Shown here one piece after another: positions 37,216-48,658 of a stretch of 64,000 nucleotides of DNA (the first letter of the stretch is position 1; each line of letters opens with the position of its first letter). Under the pieces are notes generated by a model. It saw only the letters and a list, made by a program, of their open reading frames with translations, was not told the DNA's origin and ran no database searches. The DNA lies in contig PSQN01000007.1 in assembly GCA_002989075.1 (NCBI GenBank), forward strand, positions 1,306,206 to 1,370,205, given 5' to 3'. This stretch comes from Arthonia radiata. Taxonomy: Eukaryota > Ascomycota > Arthoniomycetes > Arthoniales > Arthoniaceae. The position numbers and the translations under genes are program-made.

Positions 37216-37497
37216 GGAGGCGCTTTGGCATTGCAAATAAGGGAAAGAGATGGACCTCGCAGGTTGATATTCGCATCGCTGGGCGTTTGGGACACACCAC
37301 GGCATAGCGTAGATTTGCTTTCGGAGAGCTTGTAGATTGTATTACTAATCCACGCCCAGAGCATCAGCGCTTGACGAAATCCTGAAAACTCGTGCCTGTG
37401 AAAACAATACGTATGATGTTCCATACCATCTGTGTGCCCTCCAAATGCTATGTACAGGCGCCACGCCATGCAGTCGTAATCATGCAGTCATCTGTCG

Positions 37498-40319
37498 TCA
37501 CCTCTTCGAGGCTTTTCGACCTCTGTGCTCATCTTTCGAAGCCTTTTGTATCAAGGCCAGCGCATCTTCCTGTGCGTCTTCGCCTGCCCGCCAGCTTCTG
37601 AGCACGATGCCCTTCGGCTCCAGCTCTTCTCTCGCTTCCCTCCATCGTCGTCGCCACTCAAGCTCCTTCTTGCTTAACGTTTGCCCATTCTGTTGGTTAT
37701 AGTTTCCGTAACCTCCATAAGTAGACCCCGTGCTACCTTGGCGGATTGAGTCATCGTCACCGTATGCGAGAGAGGCGTCGTCCAAGAACGCGGCACTATC
37801 ACGCATTGAGCTTTGTAATGACCCTTGTTTCCGCGGAGGGAGGGGCGGCCCTCGCTCTTCGTCTATCAGCTGCCGCAGACTAGGTTCTCTTAGATCACGT
37901 CCGGACGTGCTTCCTGCGAATGAGCCTGCCCGGGAGTGGGTTGGGCTGCTGTTGGGCGTACTTGGTCGAGAGCCAAAGACCATATCCTTAGGAGACGGCA
38001 TGCGGTTGTAAACGTCTGAAAACTTTTGCTTTGCAGCGCTGCGATAGCTTTGACGCGGTGGCGGTGGGTCAGGTCGTGGCGGCTTTGTAGGCTTATTTGG
38101 GTCGGGTGAGTCAACAATTGAGTTTGGCTTTGAGTGCAGTGGTAGCGGTGGAGGCTTTTCCGAGCTAGTCTGCGCAGGCCGAACATGAACAGACGTAGAG
38201 GGCTTTCTTGGACGAGGAGGTGGTGTTTTACCGCCGGTATTTATACCAGCGCAGTCTTCTGCACTCTTCTGGCTAGCCGAGCGTTCAATACGCGAAGAGG
38301 ACAGAGATCGAGGCTTCGACGGCCGCGGAGGTGGACGCAGCCAATCTTTAGGTAACTCATCCGGCGACTCGGTGCGCTCTTCCCGATCTGACTCGAGATC
38401 TATTAGGTTCTCTTCTGGCGCGGCTGGTGCGGTAGGCCGACGAGGCGGGAGCGCCGGCCGTGCTGGACTGCTCCGACTGTTCGTCTTCTGATGCCTGGAC
38501 AACGATCGCTCAAGCTCGTGAGGAGGTTTGCCGACGTCTGCGAGAGATCGAGCAATGGCTTTCTCGAGATCTGCATCCTCTCGTGTTGAGCTGGCTCGTT
38601 TTGGCAATGAGTAAGAGGAGAAGTCCGGCGGCTTGGCTTTGGGCTTTGGTGGTGGCCGGATCCCATTGTTGGTGTTGGTGGAAGATGCAGGATCGAAGAA
38701 GTCTCTCCTCTTTGAAGTTGTGACATCCCGAATGAAAATTCCAAGGATGCGGCCAGGATAGTCACGCACTGTTTCTCTGTACACCTCTAAGTCTGCTTCG
38801 CCACTGTCGCCGACAAGAATGAAACGTCTCTCAGGGAAATCGCTCATCAGCTTGTCGATTGAGGCTCTTTTGCGTTCGGCAACTGGTTCGAAAATACCCT
38901 GCAGCATGCCACTATACGCTTTGAGATGGAAAGATCCCGGCGGTAGCCCTGCATTTTCGAAAAAGGTTGCCAGAAGTGGATACAATTGCCATGGCGAGTT
39001 CGAGACGTAATGGAATTCACAGCCCAGCTGTGCCATCTGCTGATACCAGTCGCGTACGCCTTCCACGGAAAGCTCACCGACGTCTCGGACGAAGACATTC
39101 CTGAAGATCTCCTTCGCTCCGTTGAGCATAGCTGTATGCTTGATGGTGTCGTCAATATCGCTGATGACATTGATACCGTGCGGTTCAACGATCTTGACAT
39201 CCTGCGTCTTTGACATCTTTTCAGACGCGAGTAAGCGCACCTGAGTCGGCACAAAGTCCAGCGCGGACCTCAGAAAGAAGTGCCCATTGTTATCTGTCTC
39301 GACAGTTTCCATGGTTGACGCATCGTCATTGAAAAAGAAGGCGCTGATTCTCGTTACACCGGTGTCCTTTGCCAGAAATGGCGCAAGACGCTGAAGCAGG
39401 TTGGCGTTGGCTGCAGCTATCTGTGTGTCGGACATTTGCGCTGATGTGTTAGTTGCCGCTCCGTATTGTTCGTTCTCTCCGCCTGAGAATTGATTGCGGC
39501 GGTGATGTACGAACTCATCATGATAGCGCTCTGGCGAAGCTTCACGACTTTGTGGTTCACTGTTTCCGGCGCTGCCGTCACCCTGTCTACGACCAGGACG
39601 CTCGCTGTAACCGCCTTGGCTTGCTACCTTGGCCTCAGCCTCACCACGTCTGACGACAGATTCAGCCTCTCTTCGAGCGATCTCTTCTTGATGTCTGGAT
39701 GTGTGCGAGTCCAAGCGATCTTTGATTCCCGTTGGACTGTGTTGTCGACTTGATGTCGTGCTGGACGAGGGACTGTTGCGAGGCGCGGGTATGCCGGATA
39801 ATTGCCTTGCCATGCTCATGAACACCTTGTTCCTTCTGCCCATAGGTCCTCTCTGCGGAGCATAGATCCAGCCTCTGATGTCGACGTCAACAATGGCCTT
39901 GTCATTCTCATGTTTCTCCCATTCCCTTTGCCAGAATTCGGTGTCACCCATGCCTGTGCTGTCTCTGACATCTCGACCATAGTTAGACGTTTGCTGTATG
40001 GTGCCTGGCACTGACTCGGGCTGACAGCCTTGTTAGTTAAGAGGTTAAAGAGATCCGGCAGACCATATCCTCGTACCTTTCTTTTCACATGGCGGCGAGC
40101 GTAAGTTGGAAACAGGATTAATTGTGCATCGCCACCCCTGGAAATCGAGGCCCCTGGATATGAACCGGGCAAGTCTTGTGGTCCATCATTCTGCAACCCT
40201 CGAGTCGTCCATGACGGTTGGTAATTCTGCCTCAAGTCATTCGCTGCTTTCAAATACCCAGCAATTCGTCTCCGCCGTGAGCCCGGCTCGCGATCTTCAT
40301 AGGCACCTGTGGCACTCAT
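37498..40319 (-). CDS. APP1: App1-type phosphatidate phosphatase (actin patch protein)
   Basis: Exons 40319-40077 and 40020-37498, with a 56-bp intron (GTACGA..GTCAG), give 921 residues. The frame is open to a Met at 40553 (about 999 residues), but MSATGAYEDREPGSRRRRIA is the start seen in family members, followed by GYLKAANDLRQNYQPSW. The splice joins FPTYARRHVKRK to PESVPGTIQQTSNYGRD. The catalytic HAD-like part (about 330-520) has the DxDxT motif in GINVISDIDDTIKHTAMLNG, then FHYVSNSPWQLYPLLATFF and FILVGDSGEADLEVYRETV. The C-terminal 380 residues are Pro/Ser/Arg-rich with many PxxP motifs (KPPRPDPPPPRQSY), expected SH3 ligands. In yeast App1 is an Mg-dependent PAP enzyme at cortical actin patches, linking phosphatidate turnover to endocytosis. 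It is divergent from eIF2-beta. Confidence 0.9.
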
Positions 40320-40966
40320 TCTGGATCCTCGTCTGACGCCTGCATTTTGGCCGAACCTTCTCAGCCAGAGTGTACGTCCCCTAGCTCGAAGACGTGCAAG
40401 GAGACCGGCTGCCTTTTTCTGCTCTTTTCGGACGCGGCGCGCAAGAATGAACTTCCAGATGCGAGACTGAGCTCGATGTTTGAATGTTGCAAGTATCTTA
40501 CGACGAAGCTCGGCAAAACGACTAAGAGTTCTCTGTCTAGGATGAGGGAACAAGTAGCGGAGGAAAGATGTTTTGTTATGGGGAGCGGGCTTTACCGGTC
40601 GAAACCTGCGGAAGAAGGGAGCCAGTTTCGGGAAGGGACGTGTAGTTGGGCAGGTGGAATACGGCAGACAGCTCGAGAGCGTCGCGCTGGATTAATTGTA
40701 GATGTTCATCCCATCCTCAAAGTTGAGACGAGTCCGAAAAGGACACCACTCGCGCGGGATGACGTGGAAATGGAGAAGAGCTTAGGGTTTAATATAGCCT
40801 CAAATTTCTCGGAATCTTTCCTTCAAACGATAGACTGAGACTCATCATGATCCATCTCACTTCTGCACTACAGCCGCTTTTCCTCTCTTGAAGACATATC
40901 AGAGAACCCTATAGCATCGCTCAGAAACCAGAACAAACAATTGCTACGCGTACAACAGCTACTAAT
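40320..40966. promoter_or_regulatory. Divergent promoter region APP1 / eIF2-beta
   Basis: 647 bp, or 413 bp if the longer APP1 start is used. The extra APP1 leader (40320-40553) would encode a very basic segment, so its coding status is open. Confidence 0.35.
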
Positions 40967-42150
40967 ATGTCGGAAGAGGTCAGTCCCCAATCCAAATCTC
41001 CCATACCTTTGCGCGGACCAAACTTCCTGGGAGTTAGAGCTGATTATATGCTATCCAGGGATCTCCCGCTCCTGAGCGGCGCCAGAGAAAGTCGGTCGCC
41101 TTTGCAGAAGGCGAGACGGTGGTGGACGAGAACGGAGATGTCTCAACAAACGCCAACGGCTCGGGCGACAAATCTACGGCTGAGTCACACACGCAACGCA
41201 GGCCTACACCTGAGCAACTATGATGTTCGAGCGCGACACTGACACGTCTTGTGTACAGAGAACGGAGATGCTCTCGTCGACGATGCAACCTCACAATTCG
41301 ATGATCTGGCCCTCGCGAAAAAGAAAAAGAAGAAGGCCAAGAAAGACTCCGAAAAGAAGGACGAAGAGGGTGCAGATGGCGAGGCCGCGGCCGACACTGG
41401 CTTTGATGACCTAGCCGCCATCAAAAAGAAGAAGAAAGCTAAGAAGGCGAAGAATGAGGACGCCGCCGAGGATTTCGATGCCAAGCTTGCAAAGGCTGGC
41501 GGGACTGAGAAGGACGGCGCAGGCGCAGGCACAGTCGCAGACGAAGATGCCGCACCGGAGGATGCAGGTGATATGCATGAAGGCACAGGCGTATGGTCAC
41601 ATGACGCTTCGCAACCGATCAGCTACAACCTCCTCCTCTCCCGCTTCTTTACAATGCTCAACACGCACAATCCGGACCTGATGATGTCCGGTTCAAAGAG
41701 TTATAAAATCCCACCGCCTCAATGTCTACGAGAAGGCAACAAGAAGACCATTTTCGCCAATATTGCTGAGATTTGCCGGAGGATGAAGCGGTCAGACGAA
41801 CACGTTACTCAATTTTTGTTCGCGGAGTTGGGTACGACTGGCAGCACCGACGGCAGTCGACGACTTGTTATCAAGGGCAAGTTCTTGCAGAAGCAGATCG
41901 AGAACGTGCTGCGGCGTTATATCAGTGAGTCGGCAACCCATTCCACATCTCGGCGATGTCCCCCAGCTAACAGTACCTAGTGGAATACGTCACATGCAAG
42001 ACATGTCGCTCGCCAGACACAGAGCTTGTTCGTGGTGAGAATAGACTCTACTTCATTGAGTGCAACTCTTGCTCCTCGAGGCGAAGTGTGCAATCCATCA
42101 AGACGGGTTTCACTGCACAGGTTGGCAAACGTCGTCGTCAGCAAGGCTAA
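40967..42150 (+). CDS. SUI3: Translation initiation factor eIF2 subunit beta
   Basis: Four exons: 40967-40978, 41059-41197, 41259-41924 and 41981-42150, giving 328 residues. The first encodes only MSEE. The second intron (41198-41258) appears to be GC-AG: the only phase-compatible join to [17 protein letters not shown] uses a GCAGGC donor, and a CACTGAC branch lies 14 nt before the acceptor. The protein has two lysine blocks ([17 protein letters not shown] and [13 protein letters not shown]), which bind eIF5 and eIF2B-epsilon, then the core [20 protein letters not shown] and the C2-C2 zinc ribbon [17 protein letters not shown] with [11 protein letters not shown]. Together with alpha and gamma it carries initiator Met-tRNA to the 40S subunit. 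Yeast and human proteins have three lysine blocks; here I find two. Confidence 0.92.
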
Positions 42151-42637
42151 GCGCTCGTTTGCATGGATGGTGCACTTATGCGGCGCAGGATTGGCTTAGC
42201 AAACTTTGTCAGATAGGCGCTTGCTTTCAGCATGACCTGTGTTATGAATATATTGCTGCGTTCATGTCGTGAAAGACATGCGGCCACATGGTATACAAGC
42301 ACGCTTGCTTTCCGATTCCCCGCGAGTGACAATGCCACGACTTCGGTCACTGCTGATTCTGCTCGCTTTGCTGCATACTGAGACTCCTACCAGGTCTCTA
42401 ATGACGAGAATCCTCGAGCGTCTGGCCGGCGAACTATCCTGGAAAGCACAATATGCACAAAACGAACATTTTGATTGCTGACACGAAGTCTTTCGCCCCC
42501 AAGCACACATCTTTGCGCGACGCGTGTTTATGTTCTCAGATTTCAATAAAAAACTGAAATGGACATTCTTGCATGCGTTGCTGTAACTAGCCGGAGCTTT
42601 GATAGAACGAACCTTGTAGGATAACTCAAGCCACGCT
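42151..42637. other. Intergenic, tandem plus-strand genes
   Basis: 487 bp holding the eIF2-beta terminator and the CorA-like promoter. No supported gene. Confidence 0.4.
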
Positions 42638-45024
42638 ATGACCCGATCGCCCCAGTACGCCAACGGCGAGCACAAAGCTGCCTTCGAGTCCAGCTACACG
42701 CCGCAATGGAAGCATCAATCATTCTGGCGCGGAAAGCGACTCACGCCCGCCCAGCTACTTGTCCATGACGTCCGGCATAGGCGCCCCTATGAAGACCGCC
42801 CAGCCCGTTTGACCGTCGACGAGATCCCCGCGTCCACCCTGATTCCCACGTATACCGACACCGACTCTCTGCCGCAGACCCTCCCTGAGCCTGGGCTCGG
42901 GGTTAACAGGATTGAAGCGCAGCAGATTCAGCAACTTAAAGATGGGTATGGTTGGCTAAAGTGGCTCAGGGGTGAGGAGGGTGTGATTGAACCTCTAAAG
43001 TGCCGGTGGATTCGTATGTATTGATCAGTCTCAATACCCAGCAGAAAGCGTCATCTTTTTCTCGTGTGCTGACATCTGTATTCAGATATATCGAGCAAGT
43101 TTCCCGAGTACGTCGAGGGTGCCTTTGCGGGACTAAGCGACTGGAGCGTGGATCCGGAAAGGAAGCTGAAGGCACTTAGACGCGTTGGAGAATTTGTGAG
43201 GGCCCATGAGAGGTGGTGTAAGTACTGAGTGCGGCTGGCGTGAAGTTACCTTCCATTTGCTGACGCTTCCGTTGGCAAGCAAAGCATGGGCGGCATTTCT
43301 CACCATTCTGCAAATGCCTTGATGATGATGAGGAAGATGGCTCGAACGGACAGTCGTACCTGCTTTCCGTGCCTTTCTTGGACTGGACCATATACCCGGG
43401 TGCGTCACATTTGTGCAGTACCACATAAGAACATGGACGGGATCAGCGCGTGGCTTTGCTACCCATCGTCGTCCTCATGATCATCACCCTTGACAGCGTC
43501 AGCACCCCGTTTTCTTGTGTGCTGACCTACGCCTGCAGGACCAACGCCTCCGCTTCGCTTCCAAATAGACGAGCGAGAAGGGTTTGCATCTTCACGATCA
43601 GCTGTCCATCCCTTGCGTATGTCTTTGATGATTTACCCATACGCAGTTGCATGCTCATGTTGCGTATAGGCTCACTTCTGCAGCATAAGTACAGACTGGA
43701 AGATACATCTGACAGAGAGAAAACCCAAGTGTACTCCAGACATAAGCCATGGCGAGAGGACCGCGATATCGATCTAAGAGTGCGCCGGTTTTATGGACAC
43801 TATCCGACCGGACTCAATGTAGATGAGTTATGGATTTTGGTGATTGACTCGATGCACATTGTTGGTAAGCCCATGCTTACGCGTCAAGGCAATATTTCTA
43901 ACAAGAACGTTGAGGTCACTTTCTCAAGCAATCAAACCTGGAAGGCACGATGGCCACCGCTGCAGCTATCATCCAGGATAGCGGAGATCAGCTTCAGAGG
44001 ATTGCGCAAGCACAACTTTGCTGATGAAGAGTCCGGCGAACCCTACAGCTCGTTGCTGCATGCCATCGTCTGTTTGAATGGCGCGGTGGGCCTAGTTCAT
44101 CGTAGCTTCTGGACTGATGCTCCATTGCCGTGCACAGAGAGATACGCCGCTCAACTTGGCCGGCTGCAGTACGTGTGTTTGTGGTTGTGTGGAGCATCAA
44201 GGTTTGACCTGACATATGATATAGGTATCGGCTTTACCGCGCGCCCAGTACAAAGCTCGTGCTGGACCTACTGCAGCTGCAAGACGAGCTTGCTATTATC
44301 GAGGATATTACAAAGTCGCAAATCGACGTCGTCACCAAGGTAGAGCAGCGATTTGCACGCAGAGCTTACGATAAGCAAGATCTGGGCGGCCCGATGCGGA
44401 CGATGTCTGCAATATTTGCCTTAGGGGATGCTGACGGCATCGTCGGGCGCCTCCAGAGTGAGCTGCAAGATCTGAGAGAGCTCAAGGCGAACACTAACGA
44501 TCTGGTGAACCGAACTGTTCAGCTTGTTAACATCAGGCTGGAAGATCACGGCCAAGCCATTTTAGTCTTCACAATCGTGACGGTGATCTTCCTGCCTCTG
44601 TCATTCCTATCCAGCTTCTTCGGAATGAACGTTTCTGATATACGCCAAATGGGCTCTTCGCAATGGGTATTTGTGAGTTTTTGATGGTTCCTTCGCCTTA
44701 ATATCACAGGCATACTGATTGTGATGCTCTATTTTCTAGTGGGCTTGCGCAGGTTCATTGACTACTGCTGTTGTCGGTGCATCAACTTTTATTGCCTTTT
44801 ATGGCGCGCGTCTGAGCGAGAAGTTCAAGATGTGGAGAGATAGGCAAAAGTTCGATTACAACGTGAATGTGTTTGGTCGGCTGTGGAAGCCTCAAATCGG
44901 CCAGACGCGCCAGCCAGTACGAGCTGCAACTGGCGTCCGTGGAGGTATCACCGTTCTTGACACGTCCCATGTGGATAGCGGCCGTGATTGGGGCGTCAAC
45001 ACCGCAGCATCATATCAACGCTAG
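42638..45024 (+). CDS. CorA-like magnesium transporter-type membrane protein
   Basis: Eight exons: 42638-43013, 43086-43217, 43280-43399, 43539-43616, 43670-43860, 43915-44168, 44225-44672 and 44740-45024; all junctions keep phase and give 627 residues. The intron at 43861-43914 uses a weak GTTGGT donor; reading through it would add 18 residues without a stop. The soluble part has EGAFAGLSDWSVDPERKLKA and GLNVDELWILVIDSMHIVTF, matching fungal CorA-like proteins of about 600-700 residues. The coiled region TNDLVNRTVQLVNIRLEDHG precedes helix 1 (VFTIVTVIFLPLSFLSSFFG), which ends in the Gly-Met-Asn motif that defines the CorA pore. Helix 2 is ACAGSLTTAVVGASTFIAFY. The family moves Mg2+ (or Zn2+/other divalents) across membranes; many fungal paralogues have unknown cargo. 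The location (plasma membrane or other) cannot be told. Confidence 0.88.
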
Positions 45025-45738
45025 GCGAAAGACGGGTGTTGCTAAAATACCTTGAGGAAGGCTGCTGGCTACCTGCGAAGACGACCTCGGCTCGACGTGG
45101 GTGGCTTTGACGCATGTCTGCAGCCGAAGAAATTTTGTGAGACATTGTCGCATGGCTTTCATGGCTGGCGCGATCTACTACGATCTGGCTTTGCCTTTTT
45201 GGCTCGATTGCCATGATTGTGTGACCTGCACGGGTACTTGCATGATAGCAAATGGCATCGCTGCATTGAAGACGAACTCCTGCAGGAAGCCGTTACGCGT
45301 TTGTCTGATCATTGACAGATGCTCCACAAGCTTCTCAAACAATGGATACCAGAACCATGGATCAGGACAAGACATGGGTTGCAGCTGACCTCTTCGTCAT
45401 GGCAGAGATGCGGTCTGTTTTCATATCCTTGTGGTTACTGTTTGACAGACTGCTACTGAAAGACTCTCCCTGGGCGCATGGCAATCATCAACCCATCAAG
45501 AGGAAAACGGGCTTTCTCAAGCGGGTTTGTATAATCACATAGGATATATACTGCGACCAGGAACACCTCACAAGGCAGGAACGCACTCCCACACTTTGAC
45601 CTTCAGCTACTCACCCATACGCACATCATCTGCATTCTGCCAACAACCATCACATCTTATCTAAGTAGGCTACATATACTACAGACAGTGCAATAGGCAG
45701 AACGAGCACTTCCAACATCAACACTTATTCGAATTCTG
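45025..45738. other. Intergenic, tandem plus-strand genes
   Basis: 714 bp. The last 200 bp before 45739 are C/A-rich and look like a promoter and leader. No gene supported. Confidence 0.4.
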
Positions 45739-47232
45739 ATGGCACCGTTCATCAACCACAAGATGTCCTTACCGAGCATTCACGCTCCTCCTCGCAGTCC
45801 ACACCGTCCGGGATGGTACATCAGCAGAGGCAACGACGTGTATGTGCCGCTTATCGCCGCTGATGAGCTTCCGGACTATATTCAATTGAAGGGATTGATA
45901 AAGCGAATGGGCTTGGACGACATTCGACGAAGTGGCATGCGACATAGTTCTGAATATCTTGGCGAAGTCATCGGCGATGGCTCGACGTTCTCCATGGTAG
46001 ACAGCACCATGAACGTTGGCGAGCTCGAAAAGCGAATGAAGAACACCCGGCTGCTGACGCTTGGGGACGCGAATGAGAACATGACGAACGGATTCACCAT
46101 ATCGCCGTGGCGAACGAGCAAGACGCATCAGCCCACCAACAGTGTACCTCAAGCGAGTGAGGGAGCACCGGCGTCCCATGCAAGTGTGAAGTGATGACTT
46201 TTTGAACGAGAGCTGACGTATTCTCAGAGCCAAATCCCGACAGCCACAGCTGGCCATATGAACCACGCTTCTCTGTCCACCGCTACCCATCGTCCTCTGC
46301 CACCCTCCGGCCACGAGCCCGACGCCTCTCGTAAGATCTACTGCACTCATTGGATTCGCACAGGCGAATGCGACTACCTCCAGCAAGGCTGCTATTACAA
46401 GCACGAGATGCCCGATCGCGCCACACTGGCGTCGATTGGCTTCAGGACTGTGCCTCGCTGGTGGCAAGAGCACGTTGCCTCTACGCCACATTCGGCACGC
46501 ACTTGGATCGAGACTAAGAAGGCTCATCCAGGACGAAGTGAACAGCTGAGTGGTGTGTGGGCTCACGGTCAGACAACAACGGCCACGACCACGGATATCG
46601 ACAGTGGTAGCGACGGGGCAAGCTCCTCTGATCTGCCCCCGGGTAATCCAGATACTGCTCGCTGGACGCGGAATCGCTTCCCACATAACAAGCCTCCGAC
46701 GGCCAACGATCCGGTGCGCAAGGAGCACATCATCGGCAAAGCCGAGCCGCCTGCTAGAGTCCCAGTGCTGGATGGCCCAAATCCCAAAGCCGATCCATCG
46801 ACCCTTCGCAAAGAGATCAAAGCACCAGAGACGAAGCAGGATCGAATCGACGAGCACACCGACCTGATCACGCTCGACATGGAACCACTTGTCCCGTCTC
46901 CACCGCCAACTGCATCCCAAGTCCCGCCTACCCCTGTCAACTCGCCTACGCGCTCTGGGCTTTGCCAGACATCGGCATCGGAGCCTCAGAGCGGCGTCGG
47001 CCCAAAGCAGCAGGTCGCTCGCGGCTTCAATACGTCGCTGTCGTCCTTCTCGAGTGCAGCATCTGCGCCACAGGTCAAAGGCTGTAGTAGTACCAAGTCG
47101 GCGATCACCCAAGAAGTCGAGAAGCAGCGCGAGAAGCAGCAGGTTGGCCGCACGGATGGTGAAGGTGGTAAGGGGAGGAGGGACACGCGAAGTGGAAAGC
47201 GCGGCGCAGTGAGTGGTGTGAAGAAGAATTAA
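45739..47232 (+). CDS. CCCH zinc-finger protein
   Basis: Exon 1 (45739-46185) and exon 2 (46228-47232), separated by a 42-bp intron (GTGAAG..TCAG, branch GCTGAC), encode 483 residues. The N-terminal half has GWYISRGNDVYVPLIAADEL and PDYIQLKGLIKRMGLDDIRR, a block that accompanies this finger in other ascomycete proteins, which supports one gene rather than two. The single finger near residue 190 reads YCTHWIRTGECDYLQQGCYY then KHEMPD, that is C-x8-C-x6-C-x3-H, followed by TVPRWWQEHV. The rest is Ser/Thr/Pro-rich and disordered with a basic Gly/Lys/Arg tail. C3H1 fingers of this spacing usually bind single-stranded RNA. The biological role is unknown. A 447-codon open frame on the opposite strand covers most of the gene and is treated as a shadow. 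Confidence 0.8.
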
Positions 47233-47925
47233 GTGAGCGGATTACGGATACGGAGAGTAGTGGTTGACGGATTGCAAGGATGGAGTGCTCGGAAGGTAAA
47301 GGATAGTCGATTTGAGTGGCGCGGTGGTGGGGCTTTCCGGTGCATTTACAGTCGCTTCTTGGCAGCAGCTCATAATCAACTGCATCTATTAGCTTTGCTT
47401 GACCGTGATACATCGGCTTCGCTTCAATCTCGAGATTAGCACCAGTTGCCCTTCTAGGAATGCTGTGAGCACTCGTTGAAGATCGTCGCTTAGGGCGCTT
47501 AAGAGCTTAGCGTCGGCGCTAGTCATTGGGCACTGCAAAAAAGCACAACACAGCGAATCCTGCACCAATTCTAACGAATCTACCGGGGAACATCGCTAAG
47601 GTGAAGTTCTTACGCTGATTCGATCTATTAATACTGCAAGGGTGTGGGAAAGGCGTGTCGAGAGTTATAGGCATTTTCTGCTTTGAGCTCTGCGGCTGCA
47701 CTAAAGCGGATAAGGCTGCTAGCTCAGGAACACCAAAGTTGATCAAAGCGGGTGGGAGAAGTTATTTAAAGTCATCATAGGGTGACAGCTAGGCTGGATC
47801 AGACGCGCGAAGCGCACTTCAAAGCAAAAAGACATTCCTCCACTGCCAGCTCCGCGTCGTCAGAACACATAAAGTACCTTGATCCGCAGAAAGCCATACT
47901 GGGAAAGAACCCATTGTACGTCCAG
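47233..47925. other. Intergenic, tandem plus-strand genes
   Basis: 693 bp. The frame of the next gene is open back to 47782 but only with a GTG there, so the first 144 bp could be a leader or belong to an upstream exon I cannot identify. A minus-strand frame at 47519-47746 has no supporting features. Confidence 0.35.
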
Positions 47926-48572
47926 ATGAGCACTCTCTTGAGCACACCGGCTTTGGTGCTGGGTATCCCTTTCTGTCTGTTCTCAGCGTGGTACTTGAGT
48001 GGTCTCGGTCGGAGAAAGCCCGTTATTACCACCTCAATCGACATCGCTGCGTCGCCAGCTAGTGTGCGCGAAGCCGTGAGTCCTGACCCCAGCGCCGTCC
48101 ATAATCAGAGACCCTTACCACCTTCCCCAAGCGCCTAAAACGGCCAAGACTAAACACATCTCAGTTCCTTGATTTCGCAAACTACCCAAAGTGGTGTACA
48201 GCTTTGTTCAAATCGATCACGATTCCTTCATCCTCCAGTACTTTGCGTTCCGCCTATGATCTACAGCCTGGCGATCGCATTGACGTCAACTTTGCCACCG
48301 GCGGGTCCTTTTCTGTCCCGATCGTCGCCAATACACCCGACGCATTCGTCTGGAAAGGGGCGCTACCGCTCGGGGTGTTCTCCGGCGTCCACGCGTTCAA
48401 ATTTCAGCGGTCTGCCACACCAGAAGGCCAGACGACGTTGGTGAACGAGGAGCGGTTCTCGGGATGGCTGGCTTTCTTGGTTGGGGAGAATTGGAGTGGC
48501 GGGAAGAGTACGAAGAAGACTTTTGAGGCTTTCAATCGAAGTTTGAAGGCAAGGGTGGAGGATGCGCGATGA
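47926..48572 (+). CDS. SRPBCC/START-like domain protein with N-terminal membrane helix
   Basis: Exons 47926-48075 and 48165-48572 with an 89-bp intron (GTGAGT..TCAG) give 185 residues. The first 24 residues, MSTLLSTPALVLGIPFCLFS then AWYL, form a hydrophobic helix that could be a signal anchor. The rest follows the SRPBCC (polyketide cyclase/dehydrase-type) pattern: SIDIAASPASVREAFLDFAN and YPKWCTALFKSI for the first strand and helix, central strands around GVFSGVHAFKFQRSATPEG, and the closing helix KKTFEAFNRSLKARVEDAR. These domains form a hydrophobic pocket for lipids or polyketides. Fungal members of this subgroup are mostly uncharacterised. The upstream in-frame stretch (47782-47925, EHIKYLDPQKAILGKNP) is coding-like, so a longer N-terminus through an unseen first exon is possible. 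Confidence 0.72.
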
Positions 48573-48658
48573 GGAAGATTGTTGCGGAGCTTGTTGACGA
48601 GTACTTGTATGCGTGTGCAAGCATGAACGGGTAGGACCAGCAAGCCGCCTCGCATCTT

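Noticed and set aside
45769-47112. 447-codon open frame opposite the CCCH zinc-finger gene
   Set aside because: Arg/Trp/Cys-rich, without family features, and it covers a sense gene with a clear zinc finger and a good intron.
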